Positions 34,593-43,194 of a stretch of 64,000 nucleotides of DNA are shown piece after piece (positions within the stretch are counted from its first letter, which is position 1; each line of letters starts with the position of its first letter). This DNA comes from Anthropogastromicrobium aceti (GTDB lineage Bacteria > Bacillota > Clostridia > Lachnospirales > Lachnospiraceae): assembly GCF_025567095.1 (NCBI RefSeq), contig NZ_JAOQJH010000002.1; one strand, written 5' to 3'. The position numbers and the translations under genes are program-made. The notes beneath the pieces were generated by a model that was not told the origin of the DNA, did not search any database, and saw only the letters and a program-made list of their open reading frames with translations.

Positions 34593-35992
34593 ACAGTTCC
34601 TGCCTTTCCAGCCTTTTCAAATACTTCGTCAATAGTTCCTGCAAAGAGGAAGCAGCTCTCCGGGATATCATCGCACTCACCGTCAATAATCATACGGAAA
34701 CCACGAATAGTCTCCTTAAGCGGAACGTACTGTCCCGGCATACCTGTAAACTGCTCTGCAACAGAGAAGCTTTGTGACATGAAACGCTGCACCTTACGCG
34801 CACGGTTTACAGCCAGCTTATCTTCCTCTGCCAACTCGTCCATACCCATGATGGCGATGATATCCTGCAGCTCCTGATAACGCTGTAAGATCTGCTGAAC
34901 AGCTCTTGCTACCTCATAGTGCTCCTGACCTACCATATCTGGTGTCAGAATACGGCTTGTAGATTCCAGAGGATCAACAGCCGGATAAATACCCTGACTT
35001 GCGATATCACGGGAAAGAACCGTTGTCGCATCCAGATGGGTAAATGTAGTTGCCGGAGCCGGGTCAGTAAGGTCATCGGCAGGCACATATACAGCCTGAA
35101 CAGAAGTAATAGAACCCTTCTTCGTAGAAGTGATTCGCTCCTGAAGTGCACCCATCTCGGAAGCCAGTGTCGGCTGATAACCTACTGCTGACGGCATACG
35201 TCCCAAAAGTGCAGATACCTCGGAACCAGCCTGTGTAAAACGGAAAATGTTATCAATAAACAGCAGCACGTCCTGATTCTTCACATCACGGAAATACTCT
35301 GCCATTGTAAGACCTGACAGCGCAACTCTCATACGTGCACCCGGCGGCTCATTCATCTGTCCATATACTAAGGCAGTCTTTTCGATAACGCCGCTCTCCT
35401 GCATCTCACCGTAAAGGTCATTTCCCTCACGTGTACGCTCACCAACTCCTGTAAATACAGAAGTACCGCCGTGAGCAGTCGCTACATTATGAATCAGCTC
35501 CATAATCAATACTGTCTTTCCTACACCTGCACCACCAAACAGACCGATCTTTCCGCCCTTTGCGTAAGGACAAATCAAATCAACAACCTTAATACCTGTC
35601 TCAAGAATCTCGGTCGTAGGCATCTGCTCCTCATAGGACGGTGCCTGTCTGTGAATGCTCCAGCGCTCTGCATTTTGAGGTGCCGGCTTTTTATCTACCG
35701 GATCGCCCAGAAGATTAAATACTCTTCCAAGGCATGCATCACCGACTGGAACGCTGATCGGTGCACCTGTGTCAACTGCATCCACGCCGCGAACCATACC
35801 ATCAGTAGAGTTCATCGCAATGCAGCGCACAACATCGTCACCGATCTGCTGGGCAACCTCTGCAATGACGCGGCTGCCCTGATTTTCAATCTCAATAGCA
35901 TTAAGCAATTCCGGAAGCTGTCCTTCCTGGAAACGAATATCCAGAACAGGACCCATTACCTGAATTACCTTGCCAACATGTCTTTCACTCAT
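34589..35992 (-). CDS. atpD: ATP synthase beta subunit
   Basis: The catalytic F1 subunit, 467 residues from the start chosen. It has P-loop GGAGVGKT, the GERTREGNDLY catalytic-Glu region, MNEPPGARMRV and the DELSEED-related segment GMDELAEEDKLAV. The ATG at 35992 follows AAAGGTGA; an ATG at 36007 overlapping the atpG stop is an alternative and adds five residues. Length and motifs are normal. Confidence 0.97.
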   Translation of the reverse strand: MSERHVGKVIQVMGPVLDIRFQEGQLPELLNAIEIENQGSRVIAEVAQQIGDDVVRCIAMNSTDGMVRGVDAVDTGAPISVPVGDACLGRVFNLLGDPVDKKPAPQNAERWSIHRQAPSYEEQMPTTEILETGIKVVDLICPYAKGGKIGLFGGAGVGKTVLIMELIHNVATAHGGTSVFTGVGERTREGNDLYGEMQESGVIEKTALVYGQMNEPPGARMRVALSGLTMAEYFRDVKNQDVLLFIDNIFRFTQAGSEVSALLGRMPSAVGYQPTLASEMGALQERITSTKKGSITSVQAVYVPADDLTDPAPATTFTHLDATTVLSRDIASQGIYPAVDPLESTSRILTPDMVGQEHYEVARAVQQILQRYQELQDIIAIMGMDELAEEDKLAVNRARKVQRFMSQSFSVAEQFTGMPGQYVPLKETIRGFRMIIDGECDDIPESCFLFAGTIDEVFEKAGKAGTV

Positions 35993-36006
35993 ATATTCAC
36001 CTTTCA

Positions 36007-36867
36007 TCAGCTCTCTGAGCCTGCAACAATCTCTGTAATCTCCTGCGTAATACCAGCCTGACGAACACGATTATAGTGGAGATTGAGCTTATCAATCATC
36101 TCCTGCGCATTCTTTGTCGCTGCATCCATCATCATTCGGCGGGAGGCAAGCTCACTGGCCACAGATTCACTCATGGCTCCATAGATCAGTCCTGCCAGAT
36201 ATTCAGGCACTATGGCATTAAATACTGCCTCGCTGTTCGGCTCGTAAATAATCTGACGCTTCTTTGCCTCAGGTGCATCCTTCGGAAGCAGTGACTTCAT
36301 ATCCGGCAGCGGCAAAATCGGAATAAATTTTGGTTCCTGCACCATCATGTTTACGAAATTCGTGTAAACAATCGCTACATGACCAAAACCACCTTCCTTA
36401 TAGCCATGGCATATCAAACGTGCGATCTCAAAGCAGTCCGCAACCGAGATATCGCCTGCCTCTGTAAATGAATCTGAGACAACAGGCACCTTGCGGTTTG
36501 AAAAATGCTCCAATGCCTTCTTTCCTATCGGAAGCACACACGCCTCATGACCTTCCATCTGTTCTTCGACAAGGCGAAACAAATTGTTGTTATAACCGCC
36601 TGCAAAACCTCTGTCACCCGCGATTACGATAAAACACCAGTCATCATTTTGCGGTTCCTTCGTGTAGATGGACATCATATCGATATTTTCAGCTGCGATC
36701 TGAGCCAGTGTGCCCTGAAGTGCCTCAAAATATGGACGACTGTTCTCAGCACGCTCCATTGCCTTGTGAAGCCTTGACGCTGCCACCAGCTCCATTGCCT
36801 TACAGATCTGCATCGTACTCTGTACGCTCTTGATTCTCAGTTTGATTGCTTTCTGATTTCCAGCCAT
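36007..36867 (-). CDS. atpG: ATP synthase gamma subunit
   Basis: A 286-residue central stalk subunit with the long N-terminal helix (IKLRIKSVQSTMQICKAMEL), the Rossmann-like middle (FIVIAGDRGFAGGYNNNLFR) and the C-terminal helix (ELASRRMMMDAATKNAQEMI). It couples rotation of the c-ring to catalysis in the alpha3beta3 head. AAAGGAG precedes the start. The position between atpA and atpD is standard. Confidence 0.96.
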   Translation of the reverse strand: MAGNQKAIKLRIKSVQSTMQICKAMELVAASRLHKAMERAENSRPYFEALQGTLAQIAAENIDMMSIYTKEPQNDDWCFIVIAGDRGFAGGYNNNLFRLVEEQMEGHEACVLPIGKKALEHFSNRKVPVVSDSFTEAGDISVADCFEIARLICHGYKEGGFGHVAIVYTNFVNMMVQEPKFIPILPLPDMKSLLPKDAPEAKKRQIIYEPNSEAVFNAIVPEYLAGLIYGAMSESVASELASRRMMMDAATKNAQEMIDKLNLHYNRVRQAGITQEITEIVAGSES

Positions 36868-36885
36868 ACAAACTCTCCTTTAATA

Positions 36886-38400
36886 TTACTGTAAGAACTT
36901 CGCCTTATAATTGTTGATGCAATGCTCCAGTTCACTCTTTGCCTCATCGCCAAGTACGCCAGTGCGTCGTATCTCTTCCATCGCTGCTTTTCCTTCACGA
37001 TCAATATCAAGCTCATTGTTTAAACCAGTCTCAAACTCGTGAATACGCTCTACTGGAACGTCTGCTAACAGATCGTTAACTACGGCGTAAATAATAGCAA
37101 CCTGCTTTTCAACAGGAAGCGGAGAATTTTGAGGCTGCTTTAAAATTTCCACGATACGCTCGCCCTTTGCAAGTCTCGCCTTTGTATCAGCATCCAAATC
37201 GGAGCCAAACTGTGCGAAGCTTTGCAGCTCTCGATACTGCGAATAAATAAGCTTTAATGTTCCGGCAACCTTCTTCATCGCCTTAATCTGTGCATTTCCA
37301 CCTACTCGTGATACAGAGATACCAGGGTTTACAGCCGGGCGAATACCTGAGTGGAAAAGCTCAGTCTCCAAAAAGATCTGTCCGTCTGTGATGGAAATAA
37401 CGTTTGTCGGAATATAAGCAGATACATCACCTGCCTGTGTCTCAATGATCGGAAGCGCGGTAAGGGAACCACCTCCCAGCTCATTTGACAGCTTAGATGC
37501 ACGCTCAAGCAGACGTGAATGCAGGTAGAAAACGTCGCCAGGATAAGCCTCACGGCCCGGTGGACGACGGATCAGCAACGAAAGTGCACGGTAAGACTCT
37601 GCATGCTTACTTAAATCATCATAGATGATCAGCACGTGACGTCCATTTTCCATGAAATACTCACCCATACTGCAACCTGAATATGGTGCAATATATTTTA
37701 ATGCATTTGCATCGGATGCCGTTGCTGCAACAACGATACTATACTCCATCGCACCATTTTTCTCCAGTTCGGATACAATGGATGCAACCGAAGAACGCTT
37801 CTGTCCAATTGCAACGTAAATACAGATAACGCCCTTGCCCTTCTGGTTAATAATCGTATCAACGGCGATCGCAGTCTTACCAGTCTGACGGTCTCCGATA
37901 ATAAGCTCTCTTTGTCCTCTTCCAATCGGAATCATGGAATCGATTGCCTTAATTCCTGTCTGAAGCGGCTCCTTAACTGGCTGACGGTCACAGATACCCG
38001 GTGCCTGACGCTCAATTGGACGGTACTCGCTTGCTGCTACCGGTCCTTTGCCGTCAATTGGCTGTCCAAGTGCATCTACAACACGTCCAAGCAGTGCATC
38101 GCCTACCGGCACAGACACTACCTTTCCAGTTCTCTTTACAGTCTGACCCTCGCTGATACCGTCATCTGCGCCTAAAAGCACAATAGATACACGGTTTTCT
38201 TCAAGGTTCTGAGCCAGACCATATGCACCATTTTCAAATGCAAGCAGCTCACCTGCCATGCAGTTTGATAATCCGCTGGCACGCACAATGCCGTCGCCGA
38301 CTGTCAAAACGGTGCCAATCTCACTTTGCTCCAAGGCATTCGAATAATATTTAATCTGGCTTCGAATAACCTTGGAGATTTCTTCTGGTTTCAGATTCAT
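36886..38400 (-). CDS. atpA: ATP synthase alpha subunit
   Basis: A 504-residue non-catalytic nucleotide-binding F1 subunit with P-loop GDRQTGKTAIAVDTI, the PGREAYPGDVFYLHSRLLER signature and ISVSRVGGNAQIKAMK. The N-terminal crown and C-terminal helical domain are complete. The C-terminus continues the usual length with a REGKAAMEEIRRTGVL segment. Spacing to atpG is 18 bp. Confidence 0.97.
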   Translation of the reverse strand: MNLKPEEISKVIRSQIKYYSNALEQSEIGTVLTVGDGIVRASGLSNCMAGELLAFENGAYGLAQNLEENRVSIVLLGADDGISEGQTVKRTGKVVSVPVGDALLGRVVDALGQPIDGKGPVAASEYRPIERQAPGICDRQPVKEPLQTGIKAIDSMIPIGRGQRELIIGDRQTGKTAIAVDTIINQKGKGVICIYVAIGQKRSSVASIVSELEKNGAMEYSIVVAATASDANALKYIAPYSGCSMGEYFMENGRHVLIIYDDLSKHAESYRALSLLIRRPPGREAYPGDVFYLHSRLLERASKLSNELGGGSLTALPIIETQAGDVSAYIPTNVISITDGQIFLETELFHSGIRPAVNPGISVSRVGGNAQIKAMKKVAGTLKLIYSQYRELQSFAQFGSDLDADTKARLAKGERIVEILKQPQNSPLPVEKQVAIIYAVVNDLLADVPVERIHEFETGLNNELDIDREGKAAMEEIRRTGVLGDEAKSELEHCINNYKAKFLQ

Positions 38401-38430
38401 TCGTTCGTCCTCACTTCTGCATATGCTTTT

Positions 38431-38976
38431 TTACTGCTCAATCAGCTTATGCAGTCTCTCCAATCGGCCGCGGACACTTCCGTCCAGCTGCCGTCCTTCT
38501 ATTTCAACTTTCAAACCGCCCATAAGGTTTGGATCGGTCTTTGTGACCAATATGATTTCCTTCTTCCAGACCTCTTCAAGCTTCGCCTTAAGTGCCGCCT
38601 TTTGCTGACTGCTCAAGGTCACTGCACTGACAACATGTGCCTCAGCGATATTGTGATCCTTCTGGAAGCGCTGCCTGTATTCTTCCTCACATCCTGAAAA
38701 CTCGGATAAAAGTTCTTCTTCGCATAAAAGCTTTAAAAAATTCACAAGATACTCATCAGCCTGCGCGCCAAATGCCTTATCAATAAGTCCAAGTCTTGTT
38801 TTTCTTGGAATAGATGGCTCCTGCAGCAGCCTAATGTAATCTGGATTTTCATCAAAAAGATTCTTTACAATGCGAAGCTCATCAAGCAGCTCTTTGCTGT
38901 ATGTGCGCTGCTCAACATCCTTTTCAAGCGCTAACTCATACAGACTATCTCCATATAGCTTTCCGGTTTTTGTCAT
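38431..38976 (-). CDS. atpH: ATP synthase delta subunit
   Basis: A 181-residue peripheral stalk subunit (OSCP type): N-terminal helical bundle (YGDSLYELALEKDVEQRTYS) and C-terminal domain ending LMGGLKVEIEGRQLDGSVRG, the family hallmark. It overlaps atpF by ATGA. Function: links the stator b subunits to the alpha3beta3 head. Confidence 0.95.
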   Translation of the reverse strand: MTKTGKLYGDSLYELALEKDVEQRTYSKELLDELRIVKNLFDENPDYIRLLQEPSIPRKTRLGLIDKAFGAQADEYLVNFLKLLCEEELLSEFSGCEEEYRQRFQKDHNIAEAHVVSAVTLSSQQKAALKAKLEEVWKKEIILVTKTDPNLMGGLKVEIEGRQLDGSVRGRLERLHKLIEQ

Positions 38977-39479
38977 GATGCCTCACCTACATCTGAAATA
39001 AACTCATCAATCAGTTTCTGATGATCTGCTTCCTTTACTTCCTTTTCAATCACCTTTCCGGCAATGGATACGGCAATATCACCGATCTCGGACTTCATCT
39101 GCTGGAATGCAGCAGTGCGCTCCTTGGCGATATCAGCAGATGCCTTTTCCTTGATGGCAACTGCTTCCTTCTTTGCGTCAGCAACAATCGCCTCACCTCT
39201 CTCGGTAGCACTCTTTTGAGCATCGGAAATGATCTGTCTTGCCTCATCCTTTGCGTTTGAAATGCTTGCCTCGTATTGATCGCGCATCGTCTTCGCCTCT
39301 TCCTTGGCTTTTGTCGCGTCTGCGATCTGGGAGTCTGCCATCTGCTTTCTCTCTTCCACTACCTTATTAATACGGTCAAAAAGGAACTTTTTCACCAGAA
39401 AAACAGTCAGAAACAAATTACAGATCTGTGCAACGAATGTCCACGGCACAATTCCTACCAGTTCCTGTACTTCCTTCAT
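38973..39479 (-). CDS. atpF: ATP synthase b subunit
   Basis: A 168-residue stator subunit: one N-terminal membrane helix (FVAQICNLFLTVFLVKKFLF) followed by a long charged, Ala-rich right-handed coiled coil. A single copy, so the stalk is a b homodimer. The ribosome site (AAAGG) is about 13 bp from the ATG, rather far. A hairpin in the gap before it may set the atpE to atpF expression ratio. Confidence 0.94.
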   Translation of the reverse strand: MKEVQELVGIVPWTFVAQICNLFLTVFLVKKFLFDRINKVVEERKQMADSQIADATKAKEEAKTMRDQYEASISNAKDEARQIISDAQKSATERGEAIVADAKKEAVAIKEKASADIAKERTAAFQQMKSEIGDIAVSIAGKVIEKEVKEADHQKLIDEFISDVGEAS

Positions 39480-39500
39480 GTGTCAACCATGCCTTTCTTT

Positions 39501-39528
39501 GGTTCTAGCACATTTTGTGTTAGAATCC
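39501..39528 (-). other. Intergenic RNA hairpin between atpE and atpF
   Basis: In the 109-bp gap, GGATTCTAACACA and TGTGCTAGAACC on the minus strand form an imperfect stem with a short A loop and no U-tract. It probably protects or processes the mRNA so that the c subunit is made in excess; inference. Confidence 0.5.
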
Positions 39529-39588
39529 AAATATGTCTTTTATATACTTTATAATGCCCACGAATTGCTTGTAACTTTTCGACCCGGA

Positions 39589-39867
39589 TTAGCCCAAGAA
39601 ATTCATGAACATACCAGGTGCAACAAAGATCAAAAGAAGACCGGTAACGAAACCATAAATACCGGTAGTCTCTGCAACGGCACAACCAAGAAGCATGGTA
39701 CTTGTAACATCACCCTTGCACTCTGGCTGACGTCCAATTGCCTCAAGTGCCTTTGCTACTGCGTTACCTTCACCAATACCAGGTCCGATACCTGCGATCA
39801 AAGAGCAGCCTGCACCAATTGCACAACCTGCAAGAGCAATACCTTTAGCCAATACTGTAAAATCCAT
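39589..39867 (-). CDS. atpE: ATP synthase c subunit with two-carboxylate, Na+-type ion site
   Basis: A 92-residue rotor proteolipid with two membrane helices and the loop GRQPECKGD. Helix 2 holds Glu66-Thr67 and Tyr71 in AVAETTGIYG, matching the Na+ ligand set of Ilyobacter tartaricus (Glu65, Ser66, Tyr70). Helix 1 has GPGIGEG with Glu33 where Na+ rotors usually have Gln32. Two carboxylates at these positions are known from the Fusobacterium nucleatum Na+ c-ring. I infer a Na+-coupled enzyme. AGGAGG precedes the start. Confidence 0.95.
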   Translation of the reverse strand: MDFTVLAKGIALAGCAIGAGCSLIAGIGPGIGEGNAVAKALEAIGRQPECKGDVTSTMLLGCAVAETTGIYGFVTGLLLIFVAPGMFMNFLG

Positions 39868-39905
39868 TCTTTTTTCCTCCTGTTAGAAAAATCTTTTTTG
39901 TTTTA

Positions 39906-40670
39906 TTAGCCCTCTTCTGCGGCGTTTGCGATATACATAATCGTCAGCATACAGAAAATGAATGCCTGCATAACACCTGAGAACCAGTCAAAATATAAAG
40001 ATGTAATTGCCGGAAGACCCACCGACAAAAACGGAATTGTTCCAAGCACACTTCCTACTGCGCCTGGAATCAGACCAAACAGCGCCTTTGTTGCAGTTGC
40101 AAGCGCTGCGTAAATCAAACCATCAATAACGACACCAGACAGAATATTTCCAAAATGACGGCATGCCATGCTGACTGGTGTTGCCAACTCAGACAAAATG
40201 TTAAACGGCGTCATAACTGGAATTGGCTGTGTAAAGCCCTTTAAATATCCGCCAAGCTTGTTAGTCTGGATCTTCTTTGCCGTGATCATAATAAATACAA
40301 CCACTGCCCATGCTGCTTCTGTTGACAGATCTGCTGTTGGGCTTCGAAGACCTAGAAGACTGATTAGATTTGAAAATACACTTGTGGTAAACAACGCTGC
40401 GATAAACGGAATCATGTAGTCAAACTTATAACCACCCGTATTGCCGCGCACAAAGTTGTTCGCCTTTTCTACCAGAAACTCAGCCACTGCCTGACGCTTT
40501 GAGATGTTTGTTACTTTTAAATCATGTGTCAGCCACAGGCAAAGCACTGCAATAACTGCCATGACAATCCAGCTGACCACCATAGTCTCACTGATCTGAA
40601 GATCACCCAGAATAGGAATGTTCGTCGGAATCGTAAAAAACACCTGAGCTCCTGAAATGTCAAAATCCAT
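39906..40670 (-). CDS. atpB: ATP synthase a subunit
   Basis: A 254-residue membrane stator subunit. The essential Arg lies in MACRHFGNILSG, the family form of RLFGNILSG, and the C-terminal helix FDWFSGVMQAFIFCMLTIMY is present. With the c-ring it forms the ion half-channels. A start at 40670 lies 4 bp after the subunit I stop. Confidence 0.95.
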   Translation of the reverse strand: MDFDISGAQVFFTIPTNIPILGDLQISETMVVSWIVMAVIAVLCLWLTHDLKVTNISKRQAVAEFLVEKANNFVRGNTGGYKFDYMIPFIAALFTTSVFSNLISLLGLRSPTADLSTEAAWAVVVFIMITAKKIQTNKLGGYLKGFTQPIPVMTPFNILSELATPVSMACRHFGNILSGVVIDGLIYAALATATKALFGLIPGAVGSVLGTIPFLSVGLPAITSLYFDWFSGVMQAFIFCMLTIMYIANAAEEG

Positions 40671-40673
40671 TGT

Positions 40674-41147
40674 TTACTGTTCACTTCCTTTCCCAGCTGT
40701 GGGATCAGCTGACTGGCTGTCCTTTTTTTCCTGCGCAAGCTTAGCTTTTCCAATTGTAAGATAATAGATTTTTATTACCATACTAGGAAACAGAAGCGGA
40801 ATAATTCCGGCTGCCCCATTAAAACACGGAGCTGCAAGCGCTACAACACCCCACGCAAGCATTAAAAGCGTTCTTTGACGCTGACTAACCTGCATGCGCT
40901 GACGCGCTCTGCCTTCGTCTGTCTCTGCAGCTACCTTCTGAACTGTAAGTCCCATAAGGAAAAAATTTCCAGCTGCAAAAATAAAACCGCCAATGCCGGC
41001 AAGAAATACCGTATAATCAAACGGTATCTTTTCCGGATTCACCTGATGAAGAAAGAAAAATACAACCCACATCAGTACAACACCTATGGCAGTTCCTGAT
41101 GCAATCCGCATCGTTTCCTGCTTTACCGCAGGAGATACACTTCTCAT
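40674..41147 (-). CDS. atpI: ATP synthase subunit I (AtpI-like)
   Basis: A 157-residue protein with four predicted membrane helices (for example GTAIGVVLMWVVFFFLHQV and YTVFLAGIGGFIFAAGNFFL), matching the ATP synthase I family in position and topology. In other bacteria AtpI assists c-ring assembly. A polar tail rich in Lys, Ser and Gln closes the protein. GGAAGGTGA precedes the start. Confidence 0.85.
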   Translation of the reverse strand: MRSVSPAVKQETMRIASGTAIGVVLMWVVFFFLHQVNPEKIPFDYTVFLAGIGGFIFAAGNFFLMGLTVQKVAAETDEGRARQRMQVSQRQRTLLMLAWGVVALAAPCFNGAAGIIPLLFPSMVIKIYYLTIGKAKLAQEKKDSQSADPTAGKGSEQ

Positions 41148-41190
41148 TCTGTCACCTTCCCTTTCTTAATGATAACAATTCATGCCATCA

Positions 41191-41442
41191 TTAAACATGA
41201 TCATTAAATCCGAATGGTTTCTTGTCCTTCTTTTTATTATTATGCTTTTTCGCACGCAAATACAGCTTATACCAGGTCATAATGCCGGCTCCGATCCCAA
41301 AGATCAAGCCGATGATATAAACCCAGCTGCCTACACCTTTATGTTCACAAAGCCAATAACAAAAATACAGACATGCAAGGAGAGGGATCACAAGTGTCAG
41401 TCCTAACTGAATAATCACAAACAGCCACCATCCTTTCACCAT
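41191..41442 (-). CDS. atpZ: AtpZ/AtpI-type small F0 accessory protein
   Basis: An 83-residue protein with two membrane helices joined by a short loop (FVIIQLGLTLVIPLLACLYF and WVYIIGLIFGIGAGIMTWYK) and a Lys-rich tail, the plan of the PF09527 family encoded first in many atp operons. AtpZ/AtpI have been linked to Mg2+ or Ca2+ supply and assembly. No ribosome site precedes the ATG at 41442; an extended -10 (TGGTATACT) lies 10 bp before it, so leaderless translation is possible. Confidence 0.8.
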   Translation of the reverse strand: MVKGWWLFVIIQLGLTLVIPLLACLYFCYWLCEHKGVGSWVYIIGLIFGIGAGIMTWYKLYLRAKKHNNKKKDKKPFGFNDHV

Positions 41443-41531
41443 TTGCTAACTAGTATACCAGTTTTTAATGGAAAAGAAAAGAAAATTTTCTATAAAACCC
41501 TTTCCAAAAACTACTATATTTAGCATAATTG

Positions 41532-41560
41532 ATTATAATTTCTTTCGTTTATGTCTTCAA
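41532..41560 (-). promoter_or_regulatory. Promoter of the atp operon
   Basis: TTGAAG (41560-41555) and a perfect TATAAT (41537-41532) with a 17-bp spacer lie about 90 bp before atpZ. A second -10-like TATACT lies at 41457-41452. Confidence 0.65.
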
Positions 41561-41659
41561 TAGACAATGATTTCTTCGTGTTCAAATTTACACAAAACGG
41601 TTTGCGTGTCTATGAAAAACACGAATTGAAAATTTTTTTGAAAAAATTTGAAAAAGTGC

Positions 41660-41688
41660 TTGCATTTTGTTCTGAGTTGTGGTATCAT
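41660..41688 (+). promoter_or_regulatory. Promoter of the tRNA operon
   Basis: TTGCAT (41660-41665) and TATCAT (41683-41688) with a 17-bp spacer end 26 bp before tRNA-Tyr; upstream is an A/T-rich stretch resembling an UP element. Confidence 0.75.
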
Positions 41689-41714
41689 TCATAACTGTCA
41701 AGGAAATATGACAT

Positions 41715-41796
41715 GGATGGATTCCCGAGTGGCCAAAGGGGACAGACTGTAAATCTGCTGCAACTTGCTTCGGTGGTTCGAATCCACCTCCATCCA
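41715..41796 (+). tRNA. tRNA-Tyr (anticodon GTA)
   Basis: The acceptor stem GGATGGA/TCCATCC, D arm, GTA anticodon (41749-41751) flanked by CAGACT and AATCTG, long class II variable arm and GGTTCGAATCC T arm are all visible. Discriminator A; CCA is not encoded. Confidence 0.96.
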
Positions 41797-41817
41797 TTGA
41801 GCTTCACAAGAAGCTAT

Positions 41818-41903
41818 GCCGCAGTGGCGGAACTGGCAGACGCCCGGGACTTAAAATCCCGTGGGTAGTGATACCCGTACCGGTTCGATTCCGGTCTGCG
41901 GCA
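41818..41903 (+). tRNA. tRNA-Leu (anticodon TAA)
   Basis: The acceptor stem GCCGCAG/CTGCGGC, anticodon stem CGGGA/TCCCG with loop containing TAA, long variable arm GTGGGTAGTGATACCCGT and GGTTCGATTCC T arm are seen. Discriminator A; CCA is not encoded. It reads TTA and TTG codons. Confidence 0.96.
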
Positions 41904-41906
41904 TTG

Positions 41907-41938
41907 AAAACAGTAATCGAAAGATTGCTGTTTTTCTT
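41907..41938 (+). terminator. Terminator of the tRNA operon
   Basis: AAACAGTAATC and GATTGCTGTTT form a stem with a GAAA loop followed by TTTCTTTTT. Confidence 0.85.
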
Positions 41939-41966
41939 TTTCTCATTTTTGTTTGTTTTGTTTTTT

Positions 41967-42006
41967 ACCGCTTCCCGGAAAGCTAAATGACCGGGAAGCG
42001 GTTTTC
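41967..42006 (+). terminator. Second hairpin, probable tandem terminator
   Basis: A perfect 12-bp stem, ACCGCTTCCCGG and its complement (41991-42002), is followed by TTTTC on the plus strand. On the minus strand it would be followed by A, so it fits the tRNA operon better than the HAD gene. Confidence 0.65.
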
Positions 42007-42022
42007 TCATTATTTGCTCATT

Positions 42023-42730
42023 CTATTTTCCAATCATGGATTTGCTTACTTCATCCCAATTCTTATAGTAAAAGTCTGCGACCTTTCGAATCTTCTCCTC
42101 GTCCTGATTATATGAATCATAAATACCCACAGTAATAAAGCCTGCATTCTTTGCAGTAACAATAGCATGAAGTGCATCCTCAAATACAACTGTTTCTGAA
42201 GGCTTACTTCCAATATTTTTTGCAGCGGCAAGATAAATATCTGGCTCTGTCTTTCCCTTTCCAATATCACTGCATGTCAAAATTCCTTTAAAATAACTCC
42301 AAACACCAAGACGCTTTAAGCCAGCTGTAACACATGCACTGTCACTTGAGGTTGCAATAATCATCGGAATGTCTTTTGATGCAAGCGACTTAATTACCTG
42401 TTCTACGCCTGGTTTTAGCTGCACCTCATCCTCATAGAAGCCGCGTATAAGCTCGCGTATACCGTCAAGAATCTGCGTCCTCGTCAAACTCACACCATAG
42501 TGATCAATTAAATAGTCTGCACCCTCTTCCATCGACATAGTCATGATCTTCTCGGAAAGATTTTCCTCTGGTTCTAATCCAAGGCTATTTAGATAGCGTA
42601 CCGCTGCCTCTTCCCAGATCACCATAGAATCAAGAAGTGTGCCATCCACATCAAAAATCGCACCATGAATGCCTACACACTTATTTGCTTCCTTATCATC
42701 AAAATTATTCTCATCTAAAAATTTGTTCAT
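42023..42730 (-). CDS. HAD-superfamily hydrolase (beta-phosphoglucomutase-like)
   Basis: A 235-residue cytoplasmic haloacid-dehalogenase phosphatase, subfamily I with an alpha-helical cap. Motif 1 is FDVDGTLLDS with nucleophile and acid/base Asp, motif 2 is IIATSSDSACV, the Lys is in GKGKTEPDIYLAA, and motif 4 is VFEDALHAI. Similar enzymes are sugar-phosphate phosphatases or phosphoglucomutases; the extra N-terminal 18 residues are polar and atypical. AGGAGG precedes the start. Its promoter appears to lie at the junction with a broken insertion sequence. Confidence 0.88.
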   Translation of the reverse strand: MNKFLDENNFDDKEANKCVGIHGAIFDVDGTLLDSMVIWEEAAVRYLNSLGLEPEENLSEKIMTMSMEEGADYLIDHYGVSLTRTQILDGIRELIRGFYEDEVQLKPGVEQVIKSLASKDIPMIIATSSDSACVTAGLKRLGVWSYFKGILTCSDIGKGKTEPDIYLAAAKNIGSKPSETVVFEDALHAIVTAKNAGFITVGIYDSYNQDEEKIRKVADFYYKNWDEVSKSMIGK

Positions 42731-42761
42731 GCAAACCTCCTGGCTTTGTTAACTTTTTTTG

Positions 42762-42770
42762 ATTATATCA
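42762..42770 (-). promoter_or_regulatory. Extended -10 for the HAD gene at the IS junction
   Basis: TGATATAAT (42770-42762) is a perfect extended -10 that overlaps the last codons of the truncated tnpB frame, 32 bp before the HAD start. Confidence 0.5.
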
Positions 42771-43194
42771 CAAATTTCTTAAAATGAAGCTCTTTTCCAT
42801 TTCCAAACAGACATCTCTCGACACCGCACCATACACGATCAGCTTCTGCCTGTACCTGCTGAGAAGAAAGAAGTTTTGAAAATTGCTTTCCACAGACTTT
42901 TAGATAGTGTTCCAAAGAGGCTTTTGACAGTCCCTGTTCTGTACGGCAAGCGGCTAATTGCTTTGCCAATTTTTTCTTTTGCGATTTCTCTTCTTTCGAC
43001 ATTTTTTCTTTTTTCACCAGCTCATTGTATAACTGTCTGAGTTCTGCATATCGCTTATCGTGCTGAAGGCGTATCATGCATTTACGGGCATGCTTTACAC
43101 ATACATTATGCAAATGCGCCAATGCGCGAAAACGACGATCGATTTCATGGCGTTCATATTTAGATGTTTTTAACAGAAGCTGTACCGTATGCAT
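42763..43194 (-). pseudogene. tnpB: Truncated TnpB (IS200/IS605 OrfB) N-terminal fragment
   Basis: A 143-residue open frame that corresponds only to the N-terminal helical part of a TnpB-type protein, an RNA-guided nuclease of about 400 residues. The typical opening (HTVQLLLKTSKYERHEIDR), the Lys-rich middle (KKEKMSKEEKSQKKKLAKQ) and the LHFKKF boundary are present; the RuvC-like nuclease and zinc-finger parts are missing. The fragment keeps its GGAGG ribosome site and ATG. A deletion fused it to the region before the HAD gene. No TnpA is present. Loss of catalytic function is certain; residual binding is not excluded. Confidence 0.8.

Noticed and set aside
41588..41797. Minus-strand open frame beginning MDGGGFEPPKQ across tRNA-Tyr, and a similar one across tRNA-Leu
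   Set aside because: These are antisense readings of the tRNA genes, a well-known source of false proteins.
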